Origin: Verrucomicrobiota bacterium
GTDB lineage: Bacteria > Verrucomicrobiota > Verrucomicrobiia > Limisphaerales > SIBE01
Length of the DNA: 64,000 nucleotides
Reading direction: 5' to 3'
Assembly (NCBI GenBank): GCA_016209525.1
Contig: JACQWK010000590.1
Location: 1-64,000 of the forward strand
In this document: piece after piece, positions 27,781-38,262 of the stretch
Position numbering within the stretch: position 1 is the first letter of the stretch
How the letters are laid out: each line of letters starts with the position of its first letter
Notes under the pieces: model-generated
What the model was told of the DNA's origin: nothing
What the model saw: only the letters and a program-made list of their open reading frames with translations
Databases searched by the model: none
Position numbers and translations under genes: made by a program

Positions 27781-29712
27781 TCAGCTTCGAAGCTCAGCCA
27801 CGGCCATCAGTTTGGCCTTCAGCTCGGGGGCATCGCCAAGGATGCGCATAAACTGAGGGCGATGGAGTGTCAGAAACAGACAGGGCGTCAGTGTCTTGAC
27901 GGTCGCGTTCCTCGCTTCTTGCTTCAGCAGCGCCACTTCGCCGAAGAAATCGCCGTCGGAAAGATCGGCGACCCGAACCTGCTTCCCGTCGGGCAGGCGT
28001 TTGAACACGGCCACTTTGCCCCGCGCGATCAGATAGAACTTGTCGCCCGCGTCTTCTTGCTCGAAGACGACGCGGTCTGCGGCGAACTGTTCCGAATTGA
28101 ACGCCTTCGCCAGTTCGGCGTGTAGCGACGCAGGGAGTTCCGACAAAATCGGCAATTCGCGGAGTTTTTCCGGGCTGATCGCCGCTGAATCTCCGTCGCC
28201 GGATAGCGTGAAGCCCATCTGCTTCCGCCAAAGTTTCGCATAGACACCGGCACGCTCCAGGAGTTCGCGATGCGTCCCTTGCTCGACCAGGCGGCCATGA
28301 TCGAAGACACAGATCCGATCATAATCCACGACGGTCTGGAGGCGGTGAGTAACTGCCACCACGGTCCGGCCTCGCGACAACTGGGTCAGCGTCTGGTTGA
28401 GGTTGGCCTCCGTCGCGGGATCGAGCGCCGAAGTGGCTTCGTCGAGGGCCAGAATGGCCGGATTCCGAAGGATCGCTCGAGCGACGGCCACGCGCTGGCG
28501 CTGTCCTCCGGACAGTTTGCCGCCTCGTTCGCCCACGACAGTATCGTAGCCGTCCGGAAGCCCGCAAATCACCTCGTGGATTTCTGCCGCTTTCGCGGCG
28601 GCTTCGATTTCCTGGTCCGTGGCCTCCAACCGGCCGAGCCGAATGTTTTCGCGGATCGTGGTGTTGAAGAGGAAGCTTTCCTGGAAAACGATCGCCATCT
28701 GCCGGCGCAGGTCCGCCTCGGCCAGGCGGTTGGCCTCGATTCCGTCGAACGTAATGGTGCCGGAAAGCGGTTTATACGAGCCCATCAAAACATTGAGCAT
28801 GGTGCTCTTTCCTGAACCACTCGGGCCGACGAACGCAACGGACGCGCCTTGGGGGACAACCAGATTGACATCTGAAAGGCTCGTGTCTTTCCCGTCATAG
28901 CTAAAGCTGATGTCCCGGAACTCAATCGCCTTGCTGAATCGTGTGAACGACACGGGCGGACCGCCTGCTCCGGCAGCCGCAGGTTGTGTCGCCAGCAGTT
29001 TATTGAGGAGTTGGACCGCGCCGCTGGCCTGAATCAAGGTGGGAACATATTGCGTCACGTACGCGAGCGAGTAACTCAGCGTCAGGAACAGCGTCTGGAA
29101 AGCCGTCAGCGTGCCGATGGAGATTTCGCCATGAAAGGCCATCAAGGTTCCGACCCCCAGAATGACGATTTGAAGGATGACGGTTCCGACATTGGCCGTT
29201 CGCTCCACCAGCGCATTGAGGAAACCGAGCCGAATGTTTTTCAAGACCAAGCCAAGGTTGCGCTTCTGAAATTTTTCTCGAACCACATCCGCCAGTCCGA
29301 AGGCCACAACCACCGGCTTGGCGGCGAGATTCTCCTGGACGATCGAGACGATGCTCCCCTCGTCGATTCTCCTGTCGTAGCTTGCCTGGGTGGCGCGGGA
29401 GCTGATCACCTTCGGTCCCAGGAGGGTCATTGGGAACACCAACATCGCCGCGGAGGCCAGCCTCCAATCGAGGCAAAATAGCAGCACCACGCTGGAGCAC
29501 ACTTCCAGGCCCGGCAGCACGGCCCAGGGAATCGCAGCCGTGAGGGGCTTTTCGACCGCCGCGCAGCCATCCGTCCTAGCAGAGCAGCATGTTTGGGTCA
29601 TGTCGGAGCTCGCTGGGAGCGTGACTATTGATTCTGCCCCGCATGTTCGTACCCGTTCGCGCCATCGAAAACGAGTAAGAAGACCACCAAGGGGACAACG
29701 CCATAAAGACAA
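27781..29712 (-). CDS. ABC exporter with C-terminal cyclic-nucleotide-binding domain, N-terminally truncated or mis-started
   Basis: FVGPSGSGKSTMLNVLMG, LSGGQRQRVAVARAI, then cNMP-like VVFEQEDAGDKFYLIARGKVAVFKRL...FFGEVALLKQEARNATV; N-terminal ~60 aa not family-like. Confidence 0.8.
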   Translation of the reverse strand: MSLWRCPLGGLLTRFRWRERVRTCGAESIVTLPASSDMTQTCCSARTDGCAAVEKPLTAAIPWAVLPGLEVCSSVVLLFCLDWRLASAAMLVFPMTLLGPKVISSRATQASYDRRIDEGSIVSIVQENLAAKPVVVAFGLADVVREKFQKRNLGLVLKNIRLGFLNALVERTANVGTVILQIVILGVGTLMAFHGEISIGTLTAFQTLFLTLSYSLAYVTQYVPTLIQASGAVQLLNKLLATQPAAAGAGGPPVSFTRFSKAIEFRDISFSYDGKDTSLSDVNLVVPQGASVAFVGPSGSGKSTMLNVLMGSYKPLSGTITFDGIEANRLAEADLRRQMAIVFQESFLFNTTIRENIRLGRLEATDQEIEAAAKAAEIHEVICGLPDGYDTVVGERGGKLSGGQRQRVAVARAILRNPAILALDEATSALDPATEANLNQTLTQLSRGRTVVAVTHRLQTVVDYDRICVFDHGRLVEQGTHRELLERAGVYAKLWRKQMGFTLSGDGDSAAISPEKLRELPILSELPASLHAELAKAFNSEQFAADRVVFEQEDAGDKFYLIARGKVAVFKRLPDGKQVRVADLSDGDFFGEVALLKQEARNATVKTLTPCLFLTLHRPQFMRILGDAPELKAKLMAVAELRS

Positions 29713-29814
29713 TGGCTCTGCCGCGTTCTAAGTGGATCTCGAGATCAACCGCCGTTCGCGAGACCATTCTCGGCAGTTGCTCCAGCCCGCGGGAGTGATA
29801 ATCTCCGGCTGCAA

Positions 29815-30390
29815 ATGATACCTTCCATTCACGCGATGTTACCCGACTGGTTAGAGACTTATGAGCCACATCTTACGGCGATCGCAGCGATCATTGCGAT
29901 CATCAGTGTTCCGGTCGGCGTGGCTGTGTTCATTTGGGAAAAGCGAAGAGAACGCATCGACAGAGAATACGGAACTTACATTTCCTTGAGTGACAAATAC
30001 ATTGAGTTCCTGGGGATGTGTTTTGAGAATCCTGAGCTCGACATTTTCGAAACTTCTCTTGACGAACAGTGCCTGCCGCTTCTTTCAAAGAAAGATCCTC
30101 GAACAGTCCAAAAAGAGCTCATTTTGTATACGATCTTCATCACGATGTGTGAGCGCGCCTATCTCGTCTATCGGGAGCACTCCTCCAAGATAAAAACCTG
30201 CCAATGGGCAGGGTGGGAAGAGTACATTAAGGACTATTGTAGATACCCGAACTTCCGCGCCGCTTGGCTAGTTCTTGGCAAGCAGTTCGATACTGAATTC
30301 GTCGCGCATGTGAATGCGCTCATGCGCGAGACCGAATCTTCAGGTCCCAGAGTCGAAGGAGCTGCGCCTTCGACAGAGCACACAGGCTGA
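29815..30390 (+). CDS. Hypothetical protein with single N-terminal TM
   Basis: 191 aa; LTAIAAIIAIISVPVGVAVFIWEKRRERIDREY. Confidence 0.6.
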   Translation: MIPSIHAMLPDWLETYEPHLTAIAAIIAIISVPVGVAVFIWEKRRERIDREYGTYISLSDKYIEFLGMCFENPELDIFETSLDEQCLPLLSKKDPRTVQKELILYTIFITMCERAYLVYREHSSKIKTCQWAGWEEYIKDYCRYPNFRAAWLVLGKQFDTEFVAHVNALMRETESSGPRVEGAAPSTEHTG

Positions 30391-30401
30391 TGCGGATACG
30401 C

Positions 30402-32627
30402 CTATACCGCGGTAGTTTGGGTAACGTTGACAGTCACCTCACTGGTGAGAAACCCGCCGCGATCGTCATCTTTTGCCATTTCCACCAGGCTGCTGGGATT
30501 GCCCGTCTGCATCGAAAGTACCGTGTCGAAATCGATTCCATTGGTGTTGAATGCAGCGATGCCGCTGCTTGGCGCTTTCCAGGCAAACCAACTGGGTCCG
30601 CTGGCGCTGGTCAATGACTCGAGCGCAAGCGCGCGGCCCTCCGAAGGTGTGGTGCTTCCGCCGTCGAAAGTTCCGTCGCCCAATGTGATCATTTGGCTCA
30701 ATGCGGGCGAGTTCGCTGACGGAATTCGTGGCAGGACAAGCGCCAAACTTGCGGGATCGCTGGTTGCTGCGCCGGCCAGGTTGTCGGCGACAACGCTGCA
30801 AGAACCGACAGGTTGGGAGCCTGTCCGTCCTCCAAAGACCAGAAGCTCAGTGCCCGTCCAGGCCGCTGTCGCGCCAGCGCGGGGTTGCGGATTCCCGGTG
30901 GTACTAAGCGGGCGCCATTTTCCGGATGCGGGATTAAAGGCTGATCCCGAAGCGGCGAACCCGAAGGAAGTTTCGCCTCCTAGGATGATCATTTCTTGTC
31001 CAGTCCAGACGGCGCTGTGAGCTCTTCGGGGTGCCGGCGCATCCAACGCAGGGAGCGGTTCCCAAGTATTGGAAACGGGATCATAACTTGCGCCGTCGCC
31101 TAACAATTCGCCGCTGCTTTGGCCACCCCACACGATCATGCGTTGTCCGGTCCACACTGCGGTGTGCTCAGACCGGCTGGAGGGAGCGTTGGCGGTGCTG
31201 ACCGAAAGCCACTCGGAGGGTGTACCGTTCGAAGAAAAGAGCAGACGCGCTCCAGAGCCGAGCACACCCCCGCTCCCTTCGCCACCCCAGATGACGGCGC
31301 TGTTACCGGTCCAAATCATGGTGGAACCAAACCGAGCGGATGGTCCGCCGGCCACACTCACTGGGCTCCACTGGTCGGCGGCGGGGTCATAAAGGAAAAA
31401 ATCCCCTAGTGGTCCGTCGGCATTGCGTCCGCCCCAAATCAGCATTCGACTTCCCGTCCACACAGCCGAGTGGCCGTCTCGGCTAATCGGCGCGCCGGTG
31501 ACGGACGTGGGCAGCCAATCTTGGGAACTGGAATTGAATCGCGCTCCGGTCCGCAAGTAGCCGTCAGGTGAAAAGCCACCCCAGACGATCATATCTTGTC
31601 CAGTCCAGATCGCACTGTGGCCGGCGCGAGCCGATGGCGCGCCATCGCTTGAGATCGAACTCCACTGGTTGAGGCCAGGATGATAGACCGCTCCCGATCC
31701 CGAGAAGAGGCCTGGGCCGGGAATTCCTCCCCACACGATCAGTTCCTGGCCCGTCCAGACGGCCGAATGGGTGTGCCGCGGGGAGGCGGCGCCCGTCGGC
31801 GAGCCGCTGACCCAGCCAAACGGAGCAATCGTGGTGAACGGCTGAAATCCCTTGGAAATGAGCGCGTCACTGGCAGCGTCGGGAGAGGCCAAGGTCAGGC
31901 CCGAAGGAATCAAAGTTTCGATGGCGTTGAGTCGGTTTGAGAGAGCCGTGAGTACTTCAAGGGCTCTTGGGGCCAGCTTCTCAGGTGTGATCGCTCCATC
32001 GGGGACACCGGCTGCCATGATGGCGTATCCAACCGACGCGACTCGCTGGTCGGGCACCAGGCGCTCAAAGCCCTTGGAGCCGTCATTGAACCACACTCGG
32101 AGATAGACCGCGTTATTGTTGAAGACCGCCAAACTGAGCGGCGCCATGTTCGGCAAGCTCGTGTCTCCTAATTGCACCGAGAACAGTCCGCGGCTAACGG
32201 TCAGAGATAGCGGTTGGTCGGGTTCGCCATCCCCGTTGGCATCCGCATGATTCAGCCAATAAACCTCGGAGCCACTCGCATTGACGAGAGCCAGTTTGAA
32301 TTGCCCTTGTCCGTCAAAATCATCACGGCCTACTGCAATGCGGCCCTGGTAATTGATTAAGGCGGGCACTTGAGCGTCCGCCGTGACGCCCAGCAGCCAA
32401 ATTAGCGACGCCAGAACTGTGAGGGATCGTCTCACATGAATGGCTGGATTGGGGGACTTGGCGATGACACACACGGTTTTGATGTGACTCATCTTCCAAT
32501 GAATTCGCTGAGTTGCCGACGAACTTCGCTGTGCTGCCTGGAACTGGAGTCGCTGACGTATCACAATAACCGTTTCCAGGTCAAGCCGATTCATCGACCG
32601 ATTCACGGCCACAGGGCGTTTTGACAC
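30402..32627 (-). CDS. Kelch-repeat (beta-propeller) protein, putative secreted
   Basis: Repeated HSAVWTGQEMIVWGG...; start codon uncertain (several in-frame ATG upstream of a signal-like segment). Confidence 0.85.
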   Translation of the reverse strand: MSKRPVAVNRSMNRLDLETVIVIRQRLQFQAAQRSSSATQRIHWKMSHIKTVCVIAKSPNPAIHVRRSLTVLASLIWLLGVTADAQVPALINYQGRIAVGRDDFDGQGQFKLALVNASGSEVYWLNHADANGDGEPDQPLSLTVSRGLFSVQLGDTSLPNMAPLSLAVFNNNAVYLRVWFNDGSKGFERLVPDQRVASVGYAIMAAGVPDGAITPEKLAPRALEVLTALSNRLNAIETLIPSGLTLASPDAASDALISKGFQPFTTIAPFGWVSGSPTGAASPRHTHSAVWTGQELIVWGGIPGPGLFSGSGAVYHPGLNQWSSISSDGAPSARAGHSAIWTGQDMIVWGGFSPDGYLRTGARFNSSSQDWLPTSVTGAPISRDGHSAVWTGSRMLIWGGRNADGPLGDFFLYDPAADQWSPVSVAGGPSARFGSTMIWTGNSAVIWGGEGSGGVLGSGARLLFSSNGTPSEWLSVSTANAPSSRSEHTAVWTGQRMIVWGGQSSGELLGDGASYDPVSNTWEPLPALDAPAPRRAHSAVWTGQEMIILGGETSFGFAASGSAFNPASGKWRPLSTTGNPQPRAGATAAWTGTELLVFGGRTGSQPVGSCSVVADNLAGAATSDPASLALVLPRIPSANSPALSQMITLGDGTFDGGSTTPSEGRALALESLTSASGPSWFAWKAPSSGIAAFNTNGIDFDTVLSMQTGNPSSLVEMAKDDDRGGFLTSEVTVNVTQTTAV

Positions 32628-32795
32628 TGAACGGGGGATGGGAAGGGACAGCGCGCCTCCGATGTCCGCGCTGCGTTCAGTAGCACAACTGGAACGCCTT
32701 TACTGGCTGCGGGAATTGAGTTCTGCCTGCTGCACGCGGACGGGGACGCTGGGAGCCCGGCGTCCCTGCTATTCGGGCATTGTCAAGATGCGCCT

Positions 32796-33302
32796 TCACG
32801 GCCGCCGCGGCGTTCGAGGGAGCGGGAGCACTTCGCCGACATTAGTTTCGGGAGGCTGATAGACACCAGGACCCACTCCAGCGAGCGGATCGCGCGTCTG
32901 GTGGTTCTGCCAGGCGCGGTAACTCCAAACGGTCAAAGTCAAAATCAAGCCGCAGCCAACGACACCAACGGCCAGCGGCCAATTGACTTTTGAAATCCGG
33001 AGCATGAGCGTGTCCACCGCTCCCTGCTTCTTGCCCATGAGACTGGAAGGTTCCCGGAATTCTTCGATCGCGGAGAGTTCCAGATCCAGGTCGGCCATGA
33101 GTTTCGAGGCGTCCAACTTGAGAAGATTGGCATAACTCCTGACGAAACCACGGATGTAAACCGGCGCCGCGAACATTCGGTAATTGCCTTCTTCCAAGGC
33201 TCGAACATGATCGGTCCGGATCTTGGTCGCTGCCGCCACATCGTAAACCGAAAGCTTGCGCTTCTCCCGCGCTTCCCGGAGTTGATCCGCCACGGTTGGC
33301 AT
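32796..33302 (-). CDS. RodZ-like helix-turn-helix protein
   Basis: LREAREKRKLSVYDVAAATKIRTDHVRALEEGNYRMFAAPVYIRGFVRSYANLLKLD then TM. Confidence 0.82.
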   Translation of the reverse strand: MPTVADQLREAREKRKLSVYDVAAATKIRTDHVRALEEGNYRMFAAPVYIRGFVRSYANLLKLDASKLMADLDLELSAIEEFREPSSLMGKKQGAVDTLMLRISKVNWPLAVGVVGCGLILTLTVWSYRAWQNHQTRDPLAGVGPGVYQPPETNVGEVLPLPRTPRRP

Positions 33303-33759
33303 TCGTTCGTTAGTAACGGTATTTCGGCCGGCTTAGCAATCCTCGAATTGTCCACGAAAGCGCGCCAACCGTAGAATGCTGCATTGGCTTAAGACAAGAT
33401 CAAAACGGTGAAGGATGGCCCGCAACAATTCTCACCTTGGTCTGTATGGAATTCCGGCTCTATCCGGTCAACGCGCGCGAGCCGACTAAAGCCGGGACTA
33501 CGAAGGCTTCGCGGTTGGCGCCTGCGCCATAGCGAGGATTGCTCGATGGCCCACGAACGAGACAGGCTGCCTGTCGATTGTCCATTTTTGAGACAATGCC
33601 CGCGTCAAATACGCCCTTCTCGGCCGGGCAAGTCAGCCGGCGTAAAGCAAAGGAGACAAGTCTATTGCTGGACAGAACGGAGTCAGCCTGTTACATTGAC
33701 GGCACCATAGGGAGTCGTTTGGCACTGGAGCTGCGACGTTCGGCAAGCGTTTTCGTATT

Positions 33760-35766
33760 ATGGAGAGTCCAGCAGTTATCGAGCACCCTGCTGCGCTTAG
33801 TCCTTCTGGGGAAGTGGGCACATCGGGTCAGCGAACATTAGTATTTGTCACAGGCCTTATTCGCGGGAGTAAAGCCGAAGAAAACGCCCGATCCTTCACT
33901 TACCGGCACGCCGAGCTTGTCCGCGAAATATTGGAGCAATTTGAACAAGGGAAGGAGCTTGGCCGATTCGAGAATTCGCTGCTGATCCTCTTCCCTGAGC
34001 CGGCGCTTGCGGTTCGTTTTTCACTCAAACTTCAGGTTGCTATCCGCGCGCTGGCGGACGAGGCGCATCAGCCAATCTTCGAGCAAGAGGCCCTCCTTGT
34101 CGTGCCGGCTGCGGCCGCGGAGGAACCGGACTCCGAGCCGACAGCGAGCGCCTACGAAGGGCATGTCCCAGCTTGCCGTTCCTTGGCGGGTTTGACCAAA
34201 GGCAATCAGATTTTGCTCACCGCACCGGCTTTCGACCATGCTCGCTGCCAGCTCAAGAAAGAGGAGCTTAAGGAATTCGGAGCCCTGCTCTGGCTGTCGC
34301 ACGGCCTTTGTCAGGTTCCGGGGATTGAATCGCCGGTTGAGATTTGCGAAATCCGCGAGCCCGGTGATGGATCGACTAATCCTCCCGCCGGATTGGTAAA
34401 GGCCGGAGCGGAAGTTCCGGGTCAGGAGAACATCGTTTTGGGCTGGCGTCCGGCGCCGGGCGCGACGATTCCAGGGACCCGCAACGTCTTGGAAGGAAAA
34501 CTGGCGGATGGCCGCTTTGGCGAAGATTGGTCGGGCGGCGATCCATCCGTGAAAGAAAAGCGGATGTTTCAATTCTGTTTCCGTTCGGACTGGGTGCGGA
34601 TGCTGAAGGAGAAAGAGGCGGTCTTTCAATCCGTCAAACAAAAGTTGGGCCAGCAACGGAACGTTCTTGCAGTTCAGGCAGTGTCTTTCGATCAGCCCCC
34701 TTTCTACATCTGCTCTGAGCTCTTCGAGGGCAAGGATCTGTTGAGTTGGGCCCAAGGAGTCGGCGGCGCCCCCGCCATCCCGTTTGCGACGCGCCTGGAG
34801 ATCGTCGCCCAGGCCGCCACCGGTCTGCAAGCTGCGCACGAAGGAAAATTGCTCCACCTCGATTTGAGTCCGGAACACATTCTTGTGGCAGGTTCGGGCG
34901 CTACTCTGAAAGATGTCCAGGTCAAGTTGACGAATTTCGCCGTCGGCCACGTGGGACGAACTGCGCAACCGACGGCTCCCAGCCCCTCGAGTGAAGCGCC
35001 CGCAGCACCTGCCGGTGGAACTCCGCCCGTCTCGCCGGCAGACTTGTATAAGGCTCCCGAGGTAATTGCAGGAAACCCTCCAACGGCTAAGTCGGAAGTG
35101 TACTCGCTGGGGATCATCTTGTGCCAATTGATTCTGGGCAATTTATCCGAACCCGTCGCTCCGGAGCGGATCAAGGAAATACTGACCGGGTTGAAACGGG
35201 AAGGCATGCTTGGCTTATTCGCCGCCAATCCGCAGGAACGGGCCGAGGGAGCGGGACGACTGGCGGGCGATCTTCGAGCCGTAATTAAGGAGCGCGAGAG
35301 CCGCACCGGGCCCGCCGCCGTCACGCGGCGCCGCATGTTTCAAACGGTCGCATCGATCGTGATGGGAGTCGTATCGCTGACGATCCTGTCGATTTACGGC
35401 CCAAAGTACTTGCGGCGGCGAAAAGCCGCGGCGAAAGAGAATTTGAACAAACCGGACAAAAAGCCCGATCCGAAGAAAAAGCGATCTGGAGAAGAGGACT
35501 CGTCCGGAAGCTCAGTGACTTCCGAAGAATCGCGTGATGCAGGCACTGAGGCCAAGGAGGGCGAAGAGGAGAGCAATGCGCTCAAGACAACCAGCCGGCC
35601 GGCGTCTGCGGTTCGTGAAAAAAAGAAGGAAGAGGTTAAGGAGTCCGCGGAGATGCTTTTTAAACTGATCATTCTTCCGATTGCGGTCGTCGTGTTGCTT
35701 GGCACTGTGGTCCAGCAGGTCGTGCCGATGATCAAGAAACACCTCAACAAAGGCTCCTCTTCTTAG
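33760..35766 (+). CDS. Degenerate class III cyclase-like domain plus Ser/Thr (pseudo)kinase domain with C-terminal TM
   Basis: HAELVREILEQFEQGKELGRFENSLLILFPEPALAVRFSLKLQVAIRAL; kinase-like HEGKLLHLDLSPEHILV...VKLTNFAVGH...KAPEVIAGNPPTAKSEVYSLGIILCQLILG. Confidence 0.7.
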   Translation: MESPAVIEHPAALSPSGEVGTSGQRTLVFVTGLIRGSKAEENARSFTYRHAELVREILEQFEQGKELGRFENSLLILFPEPALAVRFSLKLQVAIRALADEAHQPIFEQEALLVVPAAAAEEPDSEPTASAYEGHVPACRSLAGLTKGNQILLTAPAFDHARCQLKKEELKEFGALLWLSHGLCQVPGIESPVEICEIREPGDGSTNPPAGLVKAGAEVPGQENIVLGWRPAPGATIPGTRNVLEGKLADGRFGEDWSGGDPSVKEKRMFQFCFRSDWVRMLKEKEAVFQSVKQKLGQQRNVLAVQAVSFDQPPFYICSELFEGKDLLSWAQGVGGAPAIPFATRLEIVAQAATGLQAAHEGKLLHLDLSPEHILVAGSGATLKDVQVKLTNFAVGHVGRTAQPTAPSPSSEAPAAPAGGTPPVSPADLYKAPEVIAGNPPTAKSEVYSLGIILCQLILGNLSEPVAPERIKEILTGLKREGMLGLFAANPQERAEGAGRLAGDLRAVIKERESRTGPAAVTRRRMFQTVASIVMGVVSLTILSIYGPKYLRRRKAAAKENLNKPDKKPDPKKKRSGEEDSSGSSVTSEESRDAGTEAKEGEEESNALKTTSRPASAVREKKKEEVKESAEMLFKLIILPIAVVVLLGTVVQQVVPMIKKHLNKGSSS

Positions 35767-35771
35767 ACAGA

Positions 35772-37175
35772 TCATTGCAATTCCTTGAGCATCGCGACGC
35801 ATGCATCCGCAATCCGCTCGCCGGTGCCCGGCTCTGCAAAGCTGTGGAAACCCGTCCAGACCTGGTAGCCGCCCAGTTTGTGAGCGTCCAGGTCGGGAAG
35901 GTAGCCGATCCAATCGTTCGCTAATTCGGCGACATAGGTATGCCGGAAAGGCGAGCGGTTCTTGATGTCGAGGCCGAGCTTCGTGAAGTATTCCGCCGGA
36001 ACCCCTACGATGGCGACATCCCCGATCAACATCACCTGCAGCCACGTTTCACGCTCTCGGCCTTGTTGAGGAGCCAAGGATTTCCTCATGTCCCGAAACA
36101 CTTCGATGACTCGTTCGCCATACGTCCCAACCCACTTCCGGCAATAGCGGACTACCGCTTCATCCTCCTTGGCTTCCTCGAACGACCGGACTTTGAACTT
36201 GAACGGACGCTTCAGAGAGGCCAGCCGCAGGACCGGTTTGTGCTTGGCTTCTGCCAAGCCATCGCGGACGGCTTTCTTGATGCGCTCGGTCATTTCGGCT
36301 CCATTTAACGTCAGGTTGTGCGTCGATCCGGAGGCTCCTTCCAGAAAACAGAACGTGCCTCCAAGCTCCGCTTCAAGATCCTGAGACGCCAGACCGTAGA
36401 ACGAAGGGGATCGCTTGCCCGGCTGTCGCGGGCCAATGCTGTGCGTCGAATGATTGAAGAGGGCAGCCCGCAGTTTGTCGGACGAATCTCGAAAGGCCAG
36501 AAGCGGGAGTTCGGGATCGAACGGTCCGGTCGGACGAACGAACTGATCGCGCGGACCCACCCAGTAAATCTGGCCGTCCGAAAGCAACTGCCGGCTGTTC
36601 TGGCCGACCGTTTTTTCCTCCCCGAGGTGAAAATAGAGCCGGCAATCCTCACGCGAAAGATTGGCATTGGCCTGCGTCACGGCCTTGACGATGCCACGCT
36701 GGACACGTTGAGCGAACGTTTTGTCCAGTCCGTAACCGTGCACCACCAAAGTGCTCGGCGCATGGTGTGTGTGCGTGGCGTTGATCAAAATATTGGATCT
36801 CGGAATACCTGTTGAGGTTTCGATTTCGATGGCAACAGGATCCAACCAGTCACGAGTGATCATCAGAATATCACAGGCGACGATCGCAATCTTGGCTTGT
36901 TGCGGCTTTTGCAGAACCACGGCGACCGCGCGCAGTTTGCCTTCTTGTCCCGTGACCTTTCCTGGGGTGATCCCGCCCGCGATGATCATCGAGTCGTCCG
37001 CCTCGAATTCGGCTTCGGCTGCACCCACTCTGACGCCGTCGGCGTGTGATTCGGCACCAAGGACAGCCTCCCGTCCGCTGCCAGCGAAAACCTGCCGATC
37101 GCCGGCAGAGACCGAAATCGCCAAGAACAAGAACGTGAAGCCGAGGACGATGGCGAGACGAGTGCGATGGATCAT
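35772..37175 (-). CDS. Neutral/alkaline non-lysosomal ceramidase-like protein
   Basis: 467 aa; INATHTHHAPSTLVVHGYGLD, FLEGASGSTHNLTLNGAEMTERI. Confidence 0.65.
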   Translation of the reverse strand: MIHRTRLAIVLGFTFLFLAISVSAGDRQVFAGSGREAVLGAESHADGVRVGAAEAEFEADDSMIIAGGITPGKVTGQEGKLRAVAVVLQKPQQAKIAIVACDILMITRDWLDPVAIEIETSTGIPRSNILINATHTHHAPSTLVVHGYGLDKTFAQRVQRGIVKAVTQANANLSREDCRLYFHLGEEKTVGQNSRQLLSDGQIYWVGPRDQFVRPTGPFDPELPLLAFRDSSDKLRAALFNHSTHSIGPRQPGKRSPSFYGLASQDLEAELGGTFCFLEGASGSTHNLTLNGAEMTERIKKAVRDGLAEAKHKPVLRLASLKRPFKFKVRSFEEAKEDEAVVRYCRKWVGTYGERVIEVFRDMRKSLAPQQGRERETWLQVMLIGDVAIVGVPAEYFTKLGLDIKNRSPFRHTYVAELANDWIGYLPDLDAHKLGGYQVWTGFHSFAEPGTGERIADACVAMLKELQ

Positions 37176-37443
37176 ATCACGGGCTTTGTAGCGCAGTTCG
37201 CACGCGGATGGAATGTCCTTTTTCTGGGCAGCGGTGTTCCGGTTCTTGGCATCCCGCTGAGTCGCCTTCGTGAATTTTGCGCAGTTTTCTGGGGGAAGAG
37301 AGTTGGCATGCCTTCTGCATCCTCGGGTAATTACACAGCGCGTTCACAGCGATACTTGTTCGAGTCGGCGGAGCGTTACAGGTGGAATGTGACGCGAGAC
37401 TCGGAGCATACGCATAGAATCTCAGTAAGAAGCGACCGAAGAC

Positions 37444-37842
37444 ATGCAAAACATTCAGGACTTGCAGGAATTGACCGATTACATACGCAAGACGCTCCCG
37501 CAATCGAACTCGATTTCCAATATCAATGCCAACCAGCAAGCCGGAGTGGTTGAGTTCGGCTGGCAGTCCCGGCATTTCGTCGTCAAACCCTCGCTCGAAG
37601 TGATGGAACTCAAAGGCAAGAGCCTCTTCATCACCGGGGCCTCGATGCTGATGCAGGCCGCCTTCATGAAACGGAGTTCGAACGAGAAAGTGGTCGAAAC
37701 CGTCGTCACCACGTTGCAGCAAGTCGAGGACACGATCCGGCGCGACCGGGAACGCGCCCTAGCGCTGCTGCAGACCGTGAAACAGACGTTGGCCCGCTTG
37801 GCTGGAAAAGATTTGCAGCTCGCAAGAGGGCTCCGCCGCTGA
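37444..37842 (+). CDS. Hypothetical protein
   Basis: 132 aa; charged helical C-terminus. Confidence 0.55.
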   Translation: MQNIQDLQELTDYIRKTLPQSNSISNINANQQAGVVEFGWQSRHFVVKPSLEVMELKGKSLFITGASMLMQAAFMKRSSNEKVVETVVTTLQQVEDTIRRDRERALALLQTVKQTLARLAGKDLQLARGLRR

Positions 37843-38262
37843 GTCCCAGCCGCATCTCCCACCGATTGATCTTTGTCGGTGTGTCATTTTTGTTCTCTTG
37901 TGGGACTGGTCAGCCGAAAGCCTCTTCGTTCCATTGATCTCCCGCACAAGGCTAATGCATGCTGGCTTCGTGGCGGTCAAAGGCGCCCGCGCGAAACAGG
38001 GAATAAATATGGCGATGAGCAGACAAATAACCGGAATTCCGAAAATCAGAAATTTGATGATTTTGACATACCCCGGGTAAGTCGCTTAGACAGACGTTAG
38101 CGACCTCCGTCTGACAAGGACGGTGGAGCGCAAGAACCACTCCCGAACTGCCGCCCAGCGTTGGGTGGAGAAGAGTGGCGGCGATTCTTTCGACCGATTT
38201 TGTTAGCCTGTTGATGGCTCAATACCGACTGCACAGCAACTTTTCTCTGGAGGCGTGTCGAG

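Noticed and set aside
34021-35127. 368-aa minus-strand ORF
   Set aside because: Antisense to the pseudokinase gene, no recognisable motifs.
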